Source: Pseudomonadales bacterium (lineage in GTDB: Bacteria > Pseudomonadota > Gammaproteobacteria > Pseudomonadales > Halieaceae). From it: a stretch of 64,000 nucleotides of DNA. Both the position numbers and the translations under genes were made by a program. This document shows, piece by piece, positions 1-9,262 of the stretch. The stretch is from assembly GCA_024234855.1 (NCBI GenBank), contig JACKNN010000002.1, positions 62,001-126,000 of the forward strand, given 5' to 3'. Each line of letters begins with the position of its first letter. The first letter of the stretch is position 1. Below the pieces are notes generated by a model. That model was not told the origin of the DNA, did no database searches, and worked only from the letters and a program-made list of their open reading frames with translations.

Positions 1-1
1 G

Positions 2-796
2 GGTGTGGCCGGGACACCTTTTGCGGGACAGACGCTATTGCCCCTGACCACGCACTGCCGTGCCAAAGTGGACCGCGGGCTCGGGGCCGGCGGTGGCGCG
101 GATTACGAGCAGTACGTACTCAAGGAATACATCGGCTATCGCCTTTACAACCTGGTGACTGACCGCAGCCTCCGTGTACGCCTGGTCAGGATAAACTACA
201 GCAATCCCGCCGGATCGGGCGGGGCCATCACCCGCTACGCATTTTTTACCGAGCATTTTGACGCAATGGCCGAGCGCCTCGGACTGCAGCGGCTGCCTCG
301 CGGCAGCTTTGCGCACGATAAAGTCGATCTTCATGCCTGGGATGAAGTCGCGCTGTTCAATTTCATGATCGGCAACACGGACTGGTCCGTGGTGCGACAG
401 CGCAATATCGTGCTACTGGCGGATAGCGATGGCCGGCAATATCCCGTGCCTTTCGATCTCGATATGTCAGGCCTGGTCGACGCGGAGTATGCCGGCGTGT
501 CCCCGCGGCTGGATTTCAGAGACCCGAAGCACCGCTACTACCTGGGCTTTTGCCATCCGCAACCGGATTTCGAGAGTCTGTTCAGCGAGTTTCGGCGCGA
601 GCAGCCGGCCATGCTTGCGCTGCCGGCGGATACCCCCGGGCTGAGCAGGGACAGCCGCAAGGTGAGTCGGCGGTATCTTGAGTGGTTTTTCAATATTCTG
701 GATTCGCAACAGCGCAGCCAACAGGACATTATTGGCGCCTGTCACCCGTGGCCGCCGTCGCCGGTTGATCATACGACTCCGCCGGACCCGGCATGA
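2..796 (+). CDS. Kinase-like conserved protein, 5' end outside the window
   Basis: The reading frame is open to the left edge, so the N-terminus is missing; a GTG at 5 is the first possible start inside the window. The visible 263 residues contain GNTDW followed by an Asn in RQRNIVLL, then PVPFDLDMSG. That order (catalytic-loop Asp, metal-binding Asn, then Asp-x-Asp) is what HipA/CotH/Fam20-type atypical kinases show, and similar uncharacterised proteins occur widely in bacteria. No substrate can be assigned. The 3' end runs 68 bases into the 3' end of the opposite-strand phosphatase gene, which also ends in a kinase-like segment. The function call is tentative; that the frame is coding is fairly secure. 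Confidence 0.6.
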   Translation, partial: GVAGTPFAGQTLLPLTTHCRAKVDRGLGAGGGADYEQYVLKEYIGYRLYNLVTDRSLRVRLVRINYSNPAGSGGAITRYAFFTEHFDAMAERLGLQRLPRGSFAHDKVDLHAWDEVALFNFMIGNTDWSVVRQRNIVLLADSDGRQYPVPFDLDMSGLVDAEYAGVSPRLDFRDPKHRYYLGFCHPQPDFESLFSEFRREQPAMLALPADTPGLSRDSRKVSRRYLEWFFNILDSQQRSQQDIIGACHPWPPSPVDHTTPPDPA

Positions 797-2780
797 GCGC
801 CAGCAGTGCATCCCGGCGCGCCAGCAGTGCCGTGATTTGTGCCTGATCCAGCAGCTGACCCAATGCCCCGGTAAGCTCCGGTTCGCCCAACGCCTGCAGT
901 GAGGCCCGCACGGTGGGTGGCAGTTGCAGGTTCATCCCGTCGGCGTCATCCGGGAGCGACTCGCTCGACGAGAATGCATCGCCGTGATGGGAGGACTGCA
1001 GGTTCCACAGCGGCTGCGTGTAGCCATAGGTGGAGCCCGGGCGGTCGTCATGGCCTATCAGTAAATCGAACACCGCCAGCAGTTGCTGCTGCACCGGCAG
1101 AGGACACCAGTCAGCGGTATCGATTTTCTGCCGCGCGCGCTGCGATTCTGTCAGGAACTGGCGGTAAGCCAGTTGTAACACCCCCGGCTCGCCATCTATC
1201 TGGCGCTCCACGGTGATGGGTACGAGATCAAATCCCAGCAGCGTATCCAGCCGGTAGGCCGCCAGCTCCCGCTGCTCGGAGCCTTTTTTGTCACCGGGAA
1301 AAAACAGCGCATCAATCACCGCGCCGCCGTAGCTGAGTTGGACATGGGAAGTGGTTTCAAACCAGCCCTGTTCAATGTCGATCACCTCGCCCGTGCGCAG
1401 GGCTTCGCCCAGCTGCTCCGTGCTGAACGGGTATTCCCGGTTGCCGCCGTCGCCCAGTGGTGCGACGCGTTCGGTCGGGTTGAGGTACTGAACCTGAAGA
1501 TCCGGGCCGTCAATCACAAGAGCGGCCGGTCGGCCATGGTAACTGCTGATCAGCATGCCGGTGTCCAGCATTACCAGCCTGTCATCGCGCAGCTGGTGCA
1601 CACGGCGGTCGGTGGTGGGCGTGTGCCCGACCACCACGCGCGTCACCTCGAGGTTGTCCAGGGCGGCCTGTAGCACCGGTATTTCCAGCACGTCCTTACA
1701 GCGGACCGAACCGCGGTACCACAGCGGGCCGGTGGCGCCAAACATCGGGGAACTCTCCAGCGCCAGCAATTCCCTGAGGGCGGCCACCACCTCGGGACGC
1801 GGGCTGCGCTGGCGATCGGTGGCGCTGCCCCGTTCGCGGGCGCAGGCGGCGCGTTCCGAGGGCGCGCAACTGGCAGGCTCCGCCACCCGCAGGGCTTTAT
1901 GCGCCAGGGTGAGATTGGTCTCGATGTTTTCCTGGGTCAGCACGCCCGCATCGATCAGCTTGCGCCACAGCTCGAAGAATCGCTTCAGCTCGCTGAGGTA
2001 GCGCTGGTTGAGCGCATCTATCGGCGCTGATGAGGTTACGGGCGGAAGCCCGCCATGCACGAAGGCGGTGTCGTTGAGCACCAGGATGGCGGGCAGTGAC
2101 AGCAGCCAGCTGCCGTACTTCCCCTCCGGCGCAAAGGCGCCCCGGTGGCCGAAATAGCCAGGCGGGTAAAGCGCTTCAAAATCCAGGCGGGACTGCGGAT
2201 CACGTTCAGCCGCGATTATGCCGCCACCGAGAAAGCTCAGTGCCAACGCCTCGCTGCGACGGGCGAGAAATTCATCGTAGGCCAGCTGGCGCTGGGTCGG
2301 GGATTCCATATCGCGAAAAGCCGCGAACTCCGCGTCGGAGACGTAGCGCAGATCCCCCACCAGGTTCATCGCCTCGTGATTGCCGGCCACCACATGCACG
2401 CGACCACCCTGTCCCGGCGCTTGCTCCTGGAGTCGCATCAGCAGGTCCATCACCTGTCGCGATTCGGCGCCGCGATCGAGTAAATCCCCCAGGCTGACCA
2501 GGTGGCTTGCGCCGCCGCTCCAGTTCAGTGAATCGTCGATGACGCCTGTGGCCTGCAGCAGCCTGACGAGATCCGGGTAGGCGCCGTGAATGTCCGGAAT
2601 GACGACGATGCGCCCGACGCCTGACCATTGCCAGGGCCCGAGCTGTTGTGCCGCCTGGGACAGGGCGGGGGGAGCGAGCGAACAAAGCCAGGCCAGCAGC
2701 AGCAACCCGGGGGCCAGCAGCGCGCGCCGGGTGGAATATCCGGGACTCACCCGGCGCGTCGTCGGTTTTACTGCGGGCAT
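729..2780 (-). CDS. Secreted calcineurin-like metallophosphatase with a kinase-like C-terminal region
   Basis: 683 residues. A twin-Arg-containing N-terminus and a hydrophobic stretch (about residues 20-42) suggest export. The metallophosphoesterase motifs are in order: DIHG at 63-66, GDLLDRG at 98-104, GNHE at 133-136, VHGG at 241-244 and GHTPT at 385-389, typical of Shewanella-like/PPP-type phosphatases. From about residue 470 on the protein is not phosphatase: AAYRLD (507-512) and FDLLIGHDDR (571-580) resemble the ATP-lid and catalytic loop of Fam20/HipA-like kinases, apparently degenerate. It is convergent with the kinase-like gene at 2-796. The phosphatase call is strong and the kinase-like call is weak. 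Confidence 0.8.
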   Translation of the reverse strand: MPAVKPTTRRVSPGYSTRRALLAPGLLLLAWLCSLAPPALSQAAQQLGPWQWSGVGRIVVIPDIHGAYPDLVRLLQATGVIDDSLNWSGGASHLVSLGDLLDRGAESRQVMDLLMRLQEQAPGQGGRVHVVAGNHEAMNLVGDLRYVSDAEFAAFRDMESPTQRQLAYDEFLARRSEALALSFLGGGIIAAERDPQSRLDFEALYPPGYFGHRGAFAPEGKYGSWLLSLPAILVLNDTAFVHGGLPPVTSSAPIDALNQRYLSELKRFFELWRKLIDAGVLTQENIETNLTLAHKALRVAEPASCAPSERAACARERGSATDRQRSPRPEVVAALRELLALESSPMFGATGPLWYRGSVRCKDVLEIPVLQAALDNLEVTRVVVGHTPTTDRRVHQLRDDRLVMLDTGMLISSYHGRPAALVIDGPDLQVQYLNPTERVAPLGDGGNREYPFSTEQLGEALRTGEVIDIEQGWFETTSHVQLSYGGAVIDALFFPGDKKGSEQRELAAYRLDTLLGFDLVPITVERQIDGEPGVLQLAYRQFLTESQRARQKIDTADWCPLPVQQQLLAVFDLLIGHDDRPGSTYGYTQPLWNLQSSHHGDAFSSSESLPDDADGMNLQLPPTVRASLQALGEPELTGALGQLLDQAQITALLARRDALLALMPGPAESYDQPATAATGDRRQ

Positions 2781-2999
2781 CTGGTATGAATTAACCCCGG
2801 TACTGGTAGCGGACAGGGGGCGGTATCGCGGTGGTTGCCATCGCCGGCGAGTACGCCTGCGCGGGCCGCCCCCGAGGGTGAGCGACCGCGCCGCCTGGTG
2901 TCCAGTCTAACCCGCAAACCGGTGCTTGTGCACATGCATCGGCCTGCGGGTGGCGCCGCGGAGTGATGCCTCAGGGGGCTCCGCGTGCAGTGGCTGCTG

Positions 3000-3407
3000 T
3001 CAGATAGCGCCTTCCAGCGCCGGCTGCTGCACTCTGGCAACCTGCGCGCTCACCTCGTTCAGTGATACGTAGATCCTGCTGCCGCGCATTTTCAGGTCGG
3101 CGTGAATGTAGTAGGTGGCGCCCGGCTTGAGGTCCAGCGTCAGCGGCTCGGTGCCGGCCATGCTGGTGCCCAGCGTGTACTGGCCCGCCGCGCCTTCGGC
3201 AACCACGACATTATCTGCCCTGAGCGTGCCGAGATTGTGGTTGTCCGCGCTGATATCGAGCTTGAGCCGCCTGGTCTTCACTGATTCATCTGCCCTGTAA
3301 ACGATGACGGTCGCAGGCGCTGCGGACGCCTCAGCCGCGGTGGCGGACTGGGTGAATCCAACAGCGGTTGCCAGTGCAAATACCAGTGCGATGGTTTTGT
3401 TGAACAT
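3000..3407 (-). CDS. Small secreted protein, DUF2846-like
   Basis: 135 residues with a clear Sec signal peptide (hydrophobic residues 5-20, AxA-type site near residue 25). The mature part begins ATVIVYRAD, the opening strand seen in the DUF2846 family of small bacterial periplasmic or lipid-linked proteins, and looks all-beta. A good ribosome site (GAGGAA) precedes the ATG. The family has no established function. The 219 bases between this gene and the phosphatase upstream of 2780 show nothing recognisable. Confidence 0.6.
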   Translation of the reverse strand: MFNKTIALVFALATAVGFTQSATAAEASAAPATVIVYRADESVKTRRLKLDISADNHNLGTLRADNVVVAEGAAGQYTLGTSMAGTEPLTLDLKPGATYYIHADLKMRGSRIYVSLNEVSAQVARVQQPALEGAI

Positions 3408-3585
3408 GGTGTATTCCTCGTTTGAGTTGGTTTGGTGCTTGTACGGTCGCTTCTGGCGACTGGTTCATCGCGGGGAATCATTTTTTTCCGGTCGGGCGTC
3501 TTCTGCTATGCTGCGGCACAGTGATCCAGATCGGCTGCGCACGCGTAGGCAATGGATTGACACGCAGTTACCGCGGGGGAAAAGT

Positions 3586-4755
3586 ATGCTGACAAATTTG
3601 TGGTACGTGGCGGAGTGGTCCAGGGCGGTCAGGGACAAGCCGGTGAAGGCGAAGCTGCTGGGCCAGAACTTTGTCCTGTTCAGGGACAGCAGTGGCAAGG
3701 TCAGTTGCCTCAGTGACATCTGCATCCACCGCGGGGGTTCGCTCTCCAACGGCTGGACCACCGGGCGCGATTGCGTGGCCTGCCCCTATCACGGCTGGGA
3801 GTTCGATGCCGAGGGCAAGGTGCAGTTTATTCCCTCGCGGGGGGAGGGTGCCGAGGTGCCGGAGCGTGCGCGTATTGACGCGTATCCCACCCAGGAGCGC
3901 TACGGCATGATCTGGGTGTTTATGGGCGACCTGCCGGAGGCGGAGCGCTACCCCATCCCACCCTTCCCGGAGTTTGACGACAGGGCCAACTGGCGGCCAA
4001 TAGAGACCGAGTTCAGCTGGCGGGCATCGGTGGACCGGGTGGTGGAGAACGGCATCGATGTCGCCCACACCTCCTTTGTGCATCCCGGCTTCGGCTACCG
4101 CGAAATGGCCGCCAAAAACCATATTGCGAAGATGGAGCGTACCGACATCTCCGGCTCTTCGTCCTGTGTGTTGTACCCGCCGCCCATGCAGGGCAATGCC
4201 GGCCTGATGCGCTTCGCCCGCAAGGACAAGGCAGAGACCCACGTGCACCCGGCGTTTTACCTGTCGGGGCACTGCGTGCGCCTGCATATCCAGGTGAATT
4301 CCTGGATGGAGATGATCATCTTCGATGCCAACACGCCGGTCGATGAAACGACTACCCGCTCCTTCGTGGTGCAGGTGCGCAACTTCTTCCGCTGGGGCAT
4401 CTTCGACAAGGGCTCCGTCAAGCGCACCCAGAAGGTGTTTGCCGAGGACGCCCATATTGTGGAAGCCCTCTCGCCCAACTACCTGCCGGAGTCACTGGAA
4501 ACCGAGGTCTCGGTGGAACAGGACAAGTTCATGGGTGCCTGGCGCAAGGTGCGCAAGGTGCATATCGAGGAGAAGGGCTGGAAGATCGACAGCAAGGCCA
4601 TGGCGCCGTTCGCCGGGGAAAAGGTGTTCACCATTCCTTCGCCCGCGCGGCGCAGCAACCCCGACCTGCGCTGGGCGCTGGATACGGTGCCGCTGGTGGC
4701 CCCGGTGCGCAAGCCGCTGGCGGGGGTGCCGTCGGCGGGGGACAAACAGGCCTGA
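3586..4755 (+). CDS. Rieske non-haem iron oxygenase (pheophorbide a oxygenase/VanA-type), copy 1
   Basis: 389 residues from ATG 3586; the frame is open further upstream, but family members begin near MLTNLWYV and GGGGGA precedes this ATG. The Rieske [2Fe-2S] ligands are C46, H48, C66 and H69; the mononuclear iron site starts at NGIDVAHTSFVH (D158, H161, H166). The C-terminal half follows the single-component PaO/VanA layout rather than the two-subunit ring-hydroxylating dioxygenases. It needs an external ferredoxin and reductase, and none is encoded in the window. A close paralogue lies at 43218-44363, next to an RCCR-like gene. The superfamily is certain; a tetrapyrrole-ring-opening role is inferred from context only. 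Confidence 0.85.
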   Translation: MLTNLWYVAEWSRAVRDKPVKAKLLGQNFVLFRDSSGKVSCLSDICIHRGGSLSNGWTTGRDCVACPYHGWEFDAEGKVQFIPSRGEGAEVPERARIDAYPTQERYGMIWVFMGDLPEAERYPIPPFPEFDDRANWRPIETEFSWRASVDRVVENGIDVAHTSFVHPGFGYREMAAKNHIAKMERTDISGSSSCVLYPPPMQGNAGLMRFARKDKAETHVHPAFYLSGHCVRLHIQVNSWMEMIIFDANTPVDETTTRSFVVQVRNFFRWGIFDKGSVKRTQKVFAEDAHIVEALSPNYLPESLETEVSVEQDKFMGAWRKVRKVHIEEKGWKIDSKAMAPFAGEKVFTIPSPARRSNPDLRWALDTVPLVAPVRKPLAGVPSAGDKQA

Positions 4756-4765
4756 GAGCTGGTGC

Positions 4766-6166
4766 TCAGCGCCGCCTGAGCAGTAACACCGCAGTGCCCA
4801 GCGCAAAGGGTAGGGTGCGTTCGACGATATCCCCCGGGGTGTTGGGCAGCAGGTAACATATCACCGCGGCGATGAAACCGGTGCCGATCGCCGGCAGTAT
4901 CCTGGCGGGGGCTATCGCCACTCCCAGTGCGCGGCAAAGAATGACCGGGCCCAGGGCCGAGCCTATTGCCACCCAGGCGAACAGTACCCGCTGGAAAATG
5001 GTCGCCGGGATATAAATAGCGACCGCGATAGCCGCCACCGAGATGATGGCAATCACCCCGCGCGACACCAGCAGTGCGCGCAGGCGAAAGCGGCGGGTGA
5101 TACCGAGGTCGTGAGCGACGGTGGTACCCGCCACCAGCAGCATGCTGTCGGCCGTGGACATGATCGCCGAGAGCACGGCAACCAGCAGTATAGCCCCCAG
5201 CGCCGAGGGAAAGAGCGCGGCATTGACCGCAAAGAACACCTGCTCCGCATCCGTCAGGTCTGCGACCAGCAGACGCCCGGTGAGCCCCAGCAGGTACATA
5301 CCGAAAAACACCACGGCGTACCAGGTGGTGGCGATGATCTGGCCCTGGCGCAGGGCATTGTTATCCCGCAAGGCCATGAATCGGGCCACCAGGTGGGGCT
5401 GGCCGATCGCGGAGAGTCCCACGGCGAGGCAGCCGGCCACCATACCGATGGCGGCGAGCCCGGCGCTGTTGCCGGTAAGGCTCATGTACGGGGCGCTGGT
5501 CTGGCTGGCCAGGGCGGACCAGAATGCCAGTGGTCCCCCCAGTTGGGTGAGGGCTGCGACGGGCAGGGCGATGGCGGCCATGACCATCAGCAGGCCCTGC
5601 AGGGTGTCGGTGACGCTCACCGCCCAGAACCCGCCGAGCAGCGTGTACAGGACGATAATGGCCCCGCCCAGGACGATGCTGCCGGCGCTGCTCATATTAA
5701 AGGTGCTGGCGAAGGTGTTGCCGGCGCCCTGGAACTGGGAGGCGATATACACCACAAAGCTGAACAGAATGACTGCTGATACGAGGCTGACGATGTACTG
5801 GCGCTGGCGACCGGACGTGCCCAGGGCGATGAACTCGGTGGCGGACAGGAGTTGTTGCTGCTCGCTCGCCACCATTATGCGCGGGGCGAGCACCCACCAG
5901 GAAAAAGCGCAGCCCAGTACTGCGCCCAGGGCCAGCCAGATAGACGACACGCCGATGCTGAAAGCGAGCCCGCTCATGCCGAGCAATGTCCAGGCCGAGG
6001 CCGCGCTGGCGGAGTAGCTCACCGCCGCCACCCAGGGGCCGAGCTGGCGGCTGGCCAGGAAAAAATCCTGCTCCGAGCTCACCCGGCGCTGCGCCCAGAA
6101 GCCGATCAGGATCAGCAGCACCTGGTAAATTACCAGGGTTGCCAGAACCACGTCTTTATCAAGCAT
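4766..6166 (-). CDS. Sodium:solute symporter (SSS/PutP family)
   Basis: 466 residues, almost entirely hydrophobic with about 12-13 membrane helices, and the family signature region of SSS carriers (YSASAASAWTLLGMSG, a proline/pantothenate-symporter-like helix). It would import an organic substrate with Na+ across the inner membrane. It is convergent with the Rieske gene (10 bases between stops) and divergent from the CoA-transferase at 6348, with a predicted operator (6221-6248) in the shared promoter region. The transported compound cannot be read from sequence. Confidence 0.85.
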   Translation of the reverse strand: MLDKDVVLATLVIYQVLLILIGFWAQRRVSSEQDFFLASRQLGPWVAAVSYSASAASAWTLLGMSGLAFSIGVSSIWLALGAVLGCAFSWWVLAPRIMVASEQQQLLSATEFIALGTSGRQRQYIVSLVSAVILFSFVVYIASQFQGAGNTFASTFNMSSAGSIVLGGAIIVLYTLLGGFWAVSVTDTLQGLLMVMAAIALPVAALTQLGGPLAFWSALASQTSAPYMSLTGNSAGLAAIGMVAGCLAVGLSAIGQPHLVARFMALRDNNALRQGQIIATTWYAVVFFGMYLLGLTGRLLVADLTDAEQVFFAVNAALFPSALGAILLVAVLSAIMSTADSMLLVAGTTVAHDLGITRRFRLRALLVSRGVIAIISVAAIAVAIYIPATIFQRVLFAWVAIGSALGPVILCRALGVAIAPARILPAIGTGFIAAVICYLLPNTPGDIVERTLPFALGTAVLLLRRR

Positions 6167-6220
6167 AATGCCTTGTCGCCAAAGTCAAAGGAGCGGTGAG
6201 CGAGGGCCCATTTGTGTTCA

Positions 6221-6248
6221 AATGATATATTGATAGTATTATATATCA
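6221..6248. promoter_or_regulatory. Predicted GntR-type operator, site A
   Basis: AT-rich element in the divergent promoter between the symporter and CoA-transferase genes. The left half is AATGATATA; in addition a perfect inverted pair TGATATAT / ATATATCA (6223-6230 and 6241-6248) encloses it. It aligns without gaps to the other 22-bp elements in the window (left half AATG, invariant TA at columns 14-15) but has the weakest right half. Confidence 0.55.
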
Positions 6249-6347
6249 ATTATTGGTTTCCTGGGGTCGCGGCAATGCCTGCGACCGGGTAGCGTTTACT
6301 GCGACGACGCGAGCGGCGCCGGTTTTTCATGTTCGAGGAGAGTAACA

Positions 6348-7550
6348 ATGAGTCAGTCTGAGCGGCCCCTGGAAGGCCTCAGGGTAATAGAGATGGGCCA
6401 ACTGCTGGCGGGGCCTTTCACCGGGACCATCCTGGCCTATTTTGGCGCCGAGGTGATCAAGGTGGAGCCGCCGGGGGGCGACCCTATTCGCGGCTGGCGC
6501 GAGGTGCGAGATGGCACCTCGCTGTGGTACCGCAGCCTGGGCCGCAACAAGAAAAGCGTCACCCTGGACCTGAAAACCGAGCAGGGCAGGGCGCTGGCGC
6601 TGCGTTTGCTCGAAACGGCGGACGTGGTGGTGGAGAACTTCCGACCCGGGCTGATGGAGAGCTGGGGCATGGGGCCGGAGCAGCTCAAGGAGCGCAACCC
6701 GGGCCTGGTCTACGCCCGCATTTCCGGTTACGGCCAGACCGGCCCCTATTCGATCAAGCCCGGCTATGCCTCCGTCACCGAGGGATTTGGCGGCTTCCGC
6801 TACATCAACGGCGAGCCGGACAAGGCGCCGGTGCGGCCCAACATCAGCATGGGCGATACGGTGGCGGCGATTCACGCGGCACTGGGCATCGCGCTGGCGT
6901 TGATCCAGCGGGCCAGGCCGGACTCCGGCAAAGGCCAGGTGGTGGATGTGGCGCTGTATGAGTCCGTTTTCAACCTGATGGAAGGCATAGTGCCGGAATA
7001 CGATGGCGCCGGCGTGGTGCGAGAGCCCTCCGGCACCACGGTGACAGGCATCGTGCCGACCAACACCTATCGCTGCGACGACGGCAAGTACGTGGTGATC
7101 GGCGGCAATGGCGACTCTATCTTCAAACGCCTGATGGCCGCCGCCGGCCGCTCGGACATGGCGGAGGACCCGGCCATGGCGAACAACGCCGGCCGGATCA
7201 TTCACGAGGCCGCGATCGATGAAGCCCTGGGCGCCTGGTGCGCCAGTCATTCCTCGGTTCACATAATCAACACGCTGGAAGAGGTGCGGGTGCCCGTTGG
7301 CCCGATCTACAGCGTGGCAGACATGATGGTCGACCCCCAGTACCAGGCCCGGGGCCTGTTCGAGAGTGTGGAAATCGACGGCAAGCCACTGAAGATACCC
7401 GCCATTATGCCCAGGCTGGACGCCAGCCCCGGGCGCACCGATTGGCCGGGGCTGGCTATTGGCAGCCATAACGACGAGGTTTTGCGCGGTGTCCTGGGCC
7501 TGGATGACGAGCAGATAGGGCAACTGCGCGCCGCCGGGGTGATCGGCTGA
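6348..7550 (+). CDS. CaiB/BaiF (family III) CoA-transferase, copy 1
   Basis: 400 residues, the usual length. It opens with the family pattern LEGLRVIEM and AEVIKVEPPGGD, and carries NFRPG and the catalytic Asp at D170 in SMGDTVAAIH. It moves CoA from a donor thioester to a carboxylic acid in the cytoplasm, activating an acid for later cleavage or oxidation. GAGGAG precedes the ATG. It is the first gene right of operator A. Two paralogues lie at 9259 and 30670; the second is followed and the third is faced by an HMG-CoA-lyase-like gene. Substrate unknown. Confidence 0.88.
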   Translation: MSQSERPLEGLRVIEMGQLLAGPFTGTILAYFGAEVIKVEPPGGDPIRGWREVRDGTSLWYRSLGRNKKSVTLDLKTEQGRALALRLLETADVVVENFRPGLMESWGMGPEQLKERNPGLVYARISGYGQTGPYSIKPGYASVTEGFGGFRYINGEPDKAPVRPNISMGDTVAAIHAALGIALALIQRARPDSGKGQVVDVALYESVFNLMEGIVPEYDGAGVVREPSGTTVTGIVPTNTYRCDDGKYVVIGGNGDSIFKRLMAAAGRSDMAEDPAMANNAGRIIHEAAIDEALGAWCASHSSVHIINTLEEVRVPVGPIYSVADMMVDPQYQARGLFESVEIDGKPLKIPAIMPRLDASPGRTDWPGLAIGSHNDEVLRGVLGLDDEQIGQLRAAGVIG

Positions 7551-7611
7551 TGGCGGTGCGGTGCTTGCGGGCTTGAAACCGGGCGCCCGCCTGTCTATAA
7601 TCAAAAGACAT

Positions 7612-7633
7612 AATGTCCTATCAATAATACATT
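7612..7633 (+). promoter_or_regulatory. Predicted GntR-type operator, site B
   Basis: 22-bp element with left half AATGTCCTA, spacer TCAA and right half TAATACATT. It lies 22 bases before the TTG start of the metal-exporter gene in the 105-base gap after the CoA-transferase, and suggests an internal promoter. It overlaps a perfect 11-bp palindrome GACATAATGTC at 7607-7617. Confidence 0.5.
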
Positions 7634-7655
7634 TTGAGATCGACGGGTAACCAGC

Positions 7656-8381
7656 TTGATATCGCCTGAAATCCTACTGCTGTGCGGGACCGCCGCCGCC
7701 ATCGCCTTCGTCCACACCCTGCTGGGTCCGGACCACTACCTGCCGTTTGTCGCCCTGGCCAGGAGCCGTGAGTGGTCGCTGGCCAGGACCCTGCGCACCA
7801 CGCTGCTGTGTGGTTCCGGGCATATCGTCGGCTCGGTCATCCTCGGTTTCGTCGGCATCTATGCCAGCATGCAGCTGCACGCGCTGGAATGGGTGGAGGG
7901 CTTGCGGGGTGACCTGGCTGCCTGGGCGCTGGTGTCGTTCGGCCTGGTGTACATGGCGTGGGGGCTGCGGCGCGCCTGGCGCAACAGGCCCCATTCCCAC
8001 TGGCACAGCCACGGCGGTGAGCGCCATGTCCACGTCCATACGCATCAGGCCACCCATGCCCACGTGCACGCGGCACCCGCTGGCGATGACCATCGGCGCG
8101 CCACCGCAAGCTGGGCCATTTTTATCGTTTTCGTGCTCGGGCCCTGCGAGCCGCTCATCCCGATTCTGATGTTTCCCGCCGCCAAGGAGAGCCTGGTCGG
8201 GTTGCTGGCCGTGACACTGGTGTTCGCCCTGGTCACGGTGGCGACCATGTTGGCGGTGGTGGCTGTCTCGGTGTGGGGGCTGCAGTCGATACGCCTGCCG
8301 CGGATGGAGCGCTTCAGCGAGGCGATCGCCGGCGGCACCATTACGCTGTGCGGGCTGTCCATCGCAGTCCTGGGATTATAG
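7656..8381 (+). CDS. Metal exporter with His-rich loop (UreH/RcnA-like)
   Basis: 241 residues with about six membrane helices and an early HTLLGPDH motif (H-x5-D-H), the metal-binding helix feature of nickel/cobalt carriers and UreH/RcnA-like exporters. The central loop, about residues 110-150, is extremely His-rich (about 12 His), as in RcnA. The start is TTG at 7656, since no better start aligns with the first helix. It is followed 8 bases later by the amidohydrolase gene. In this context it probably supplies or detoxifies a metal for the pathway; which metal is not visible. Confidence 0.7.
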   Translation: MISPEILLLCGTAAAIAFVHTLLGPDHYLPFVALARSREWSLARTLRTTLLCGSGHIVGSVILGFVGIYASMQLHALEWVEGLRGDLAAWALVSFGLVYMAWGLRRAWRNRPHSHWHSHGGERHVHVHTHQATHAHVHAAPAGDDHRRATASWAIFIVFVLGPCEPLIPILMFPAAKESLVGLLAVTLVFALVTVATMLAVVAVSVWGLQSIRLPRMERFSEAIAGGTITLCGLSIAVLGL

Positions 8382-8389
8382 GAATACCA

Positions 8390-9262
8390 ATGACGCACGA
8401 TTACCGGGCGATAGACGCCGTCGTCAACATCTGGACCGCCGAGGCGCTGTCGCACCGCCCCTCCTGGACCGATGAGTTTTTCGTTGGCAAGGTCAAGGGC
8501 AAGCACGACAGCGGCGGCATCAGCCTGGAGCAGATGCTGGCGGGCATGGATGCGGCCAACATCCAGTACGGCTTCCTGGTGGCGGCCAAGTCCGGCCGGG
8601 TGGGCCTGCCCGGGTGCTATCACATGCCACCGGAGGTGGTGGCTGACGCGGTTGCCAGATACCCGGATCGCTTTTTCGGCCTGGTCGGCATCGATCCCTA
8701 CACCGGTATGGACGGTGTGCGGGCGCTGGAACACGCGGTGACAGAACTGGGCTTTATCGGCGCCCACCTCTATCCCCACTGGTTCGAGCTGCCGGCAAAT
8801 CACGCCAGGTACTATCCCTTCTACGCCAAGTGCATCGAGCTGGGCATTCCCGTGCAGATGCAGGTGGGCCAGTCGCTCATCTATTCGAAAGAACAGCGCT
8901 GCCGCTCGGTGGGCCGGCCGATCTATCTCGACGATATCGCCTGTGACCTGCCGGAGCTGAAGCTGATCGGCTCCCATGTGGGCATACCCTGGCACGATGA
9001 AATGATCGCCATGGCCTGGAAGCACGAGAACGTCTACATCGCCACCGACGCGCACAGCCCCCGGTACTGGCCCGAGAGTGTGGTGAAATACCTCAATTCC
9101 TATGGCCAGGACAAGGTGATATTCGGCACCGATTTCCCGGTGCTGCGATTTGAGCGCACAGTCGAGGAGATCGACGCGCTGGGACTCAAGAGCGAGGTGC
9201 GGCGCAAGTTCATGCGCGATAACGTGATTCGGGTCTACGGCCTGGAGGACAGGATACGATGA
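8390..9262 (+). CDS. Amidohydrolase-2-family protein lacking the HxH metal motif
   Basis: 290 residues from ATG 8390, in frame 9 bases after the exporter stop. The fold is that of the ACMSD/amidohydrolase-2 TIM barrels, with GSHVG (H196) and FGTDFP (D248) in the expected places. The N-terminal Asp-x-His-x-His is absent: the sequence reads AIDAVVNIW, so Asn13 and Trp15 take the His positions. The family does decarboxylation or C-N hydrolysis; this member either uses an altered metal site or none. The stop overlaps the next start (ATGA), so it is cotranscribed with a CoA-transferase. Confidence 0.72.
   Translation: MTHDYRAIDAVVNIWTAEALSHRPSWTDEFFVGKVKGKHDSGGISLEQMLAGMDAANIQYGFLVAAKSGRVGLPGCYHMPPEVVADAVARYPDRFFGLVGIDPYTGMDGVRALEHAVTELGFIGAHLYPHWFELPANHARYYPFYAKCIELGIPVQMQVGQSLIYSKEQRCRSVGRPIYLDDIACDLPELKLIGSHVGIPWHDEMIAMAWKHENVYIATDAHSPRYWPESVVKYLNSYGQDKVIFGTDFPVLRFERTVEEIDALGLKSEVRRKFMRDNVIRVYGLEDRIR

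Noticed and set aside
2..796. HipA-type toxin of a toxin-antitoxin pair
   Set aside because: The catalytic pattern is shared with several atypical kinases, and no HipB-like antitoxin gene is visible beside it.
7607..7617. Separate operator GACATAATGTC
   Set aside because: A perfect 11-bp palindrome, but it overlaps site B and does not recur elsewhere in the window.
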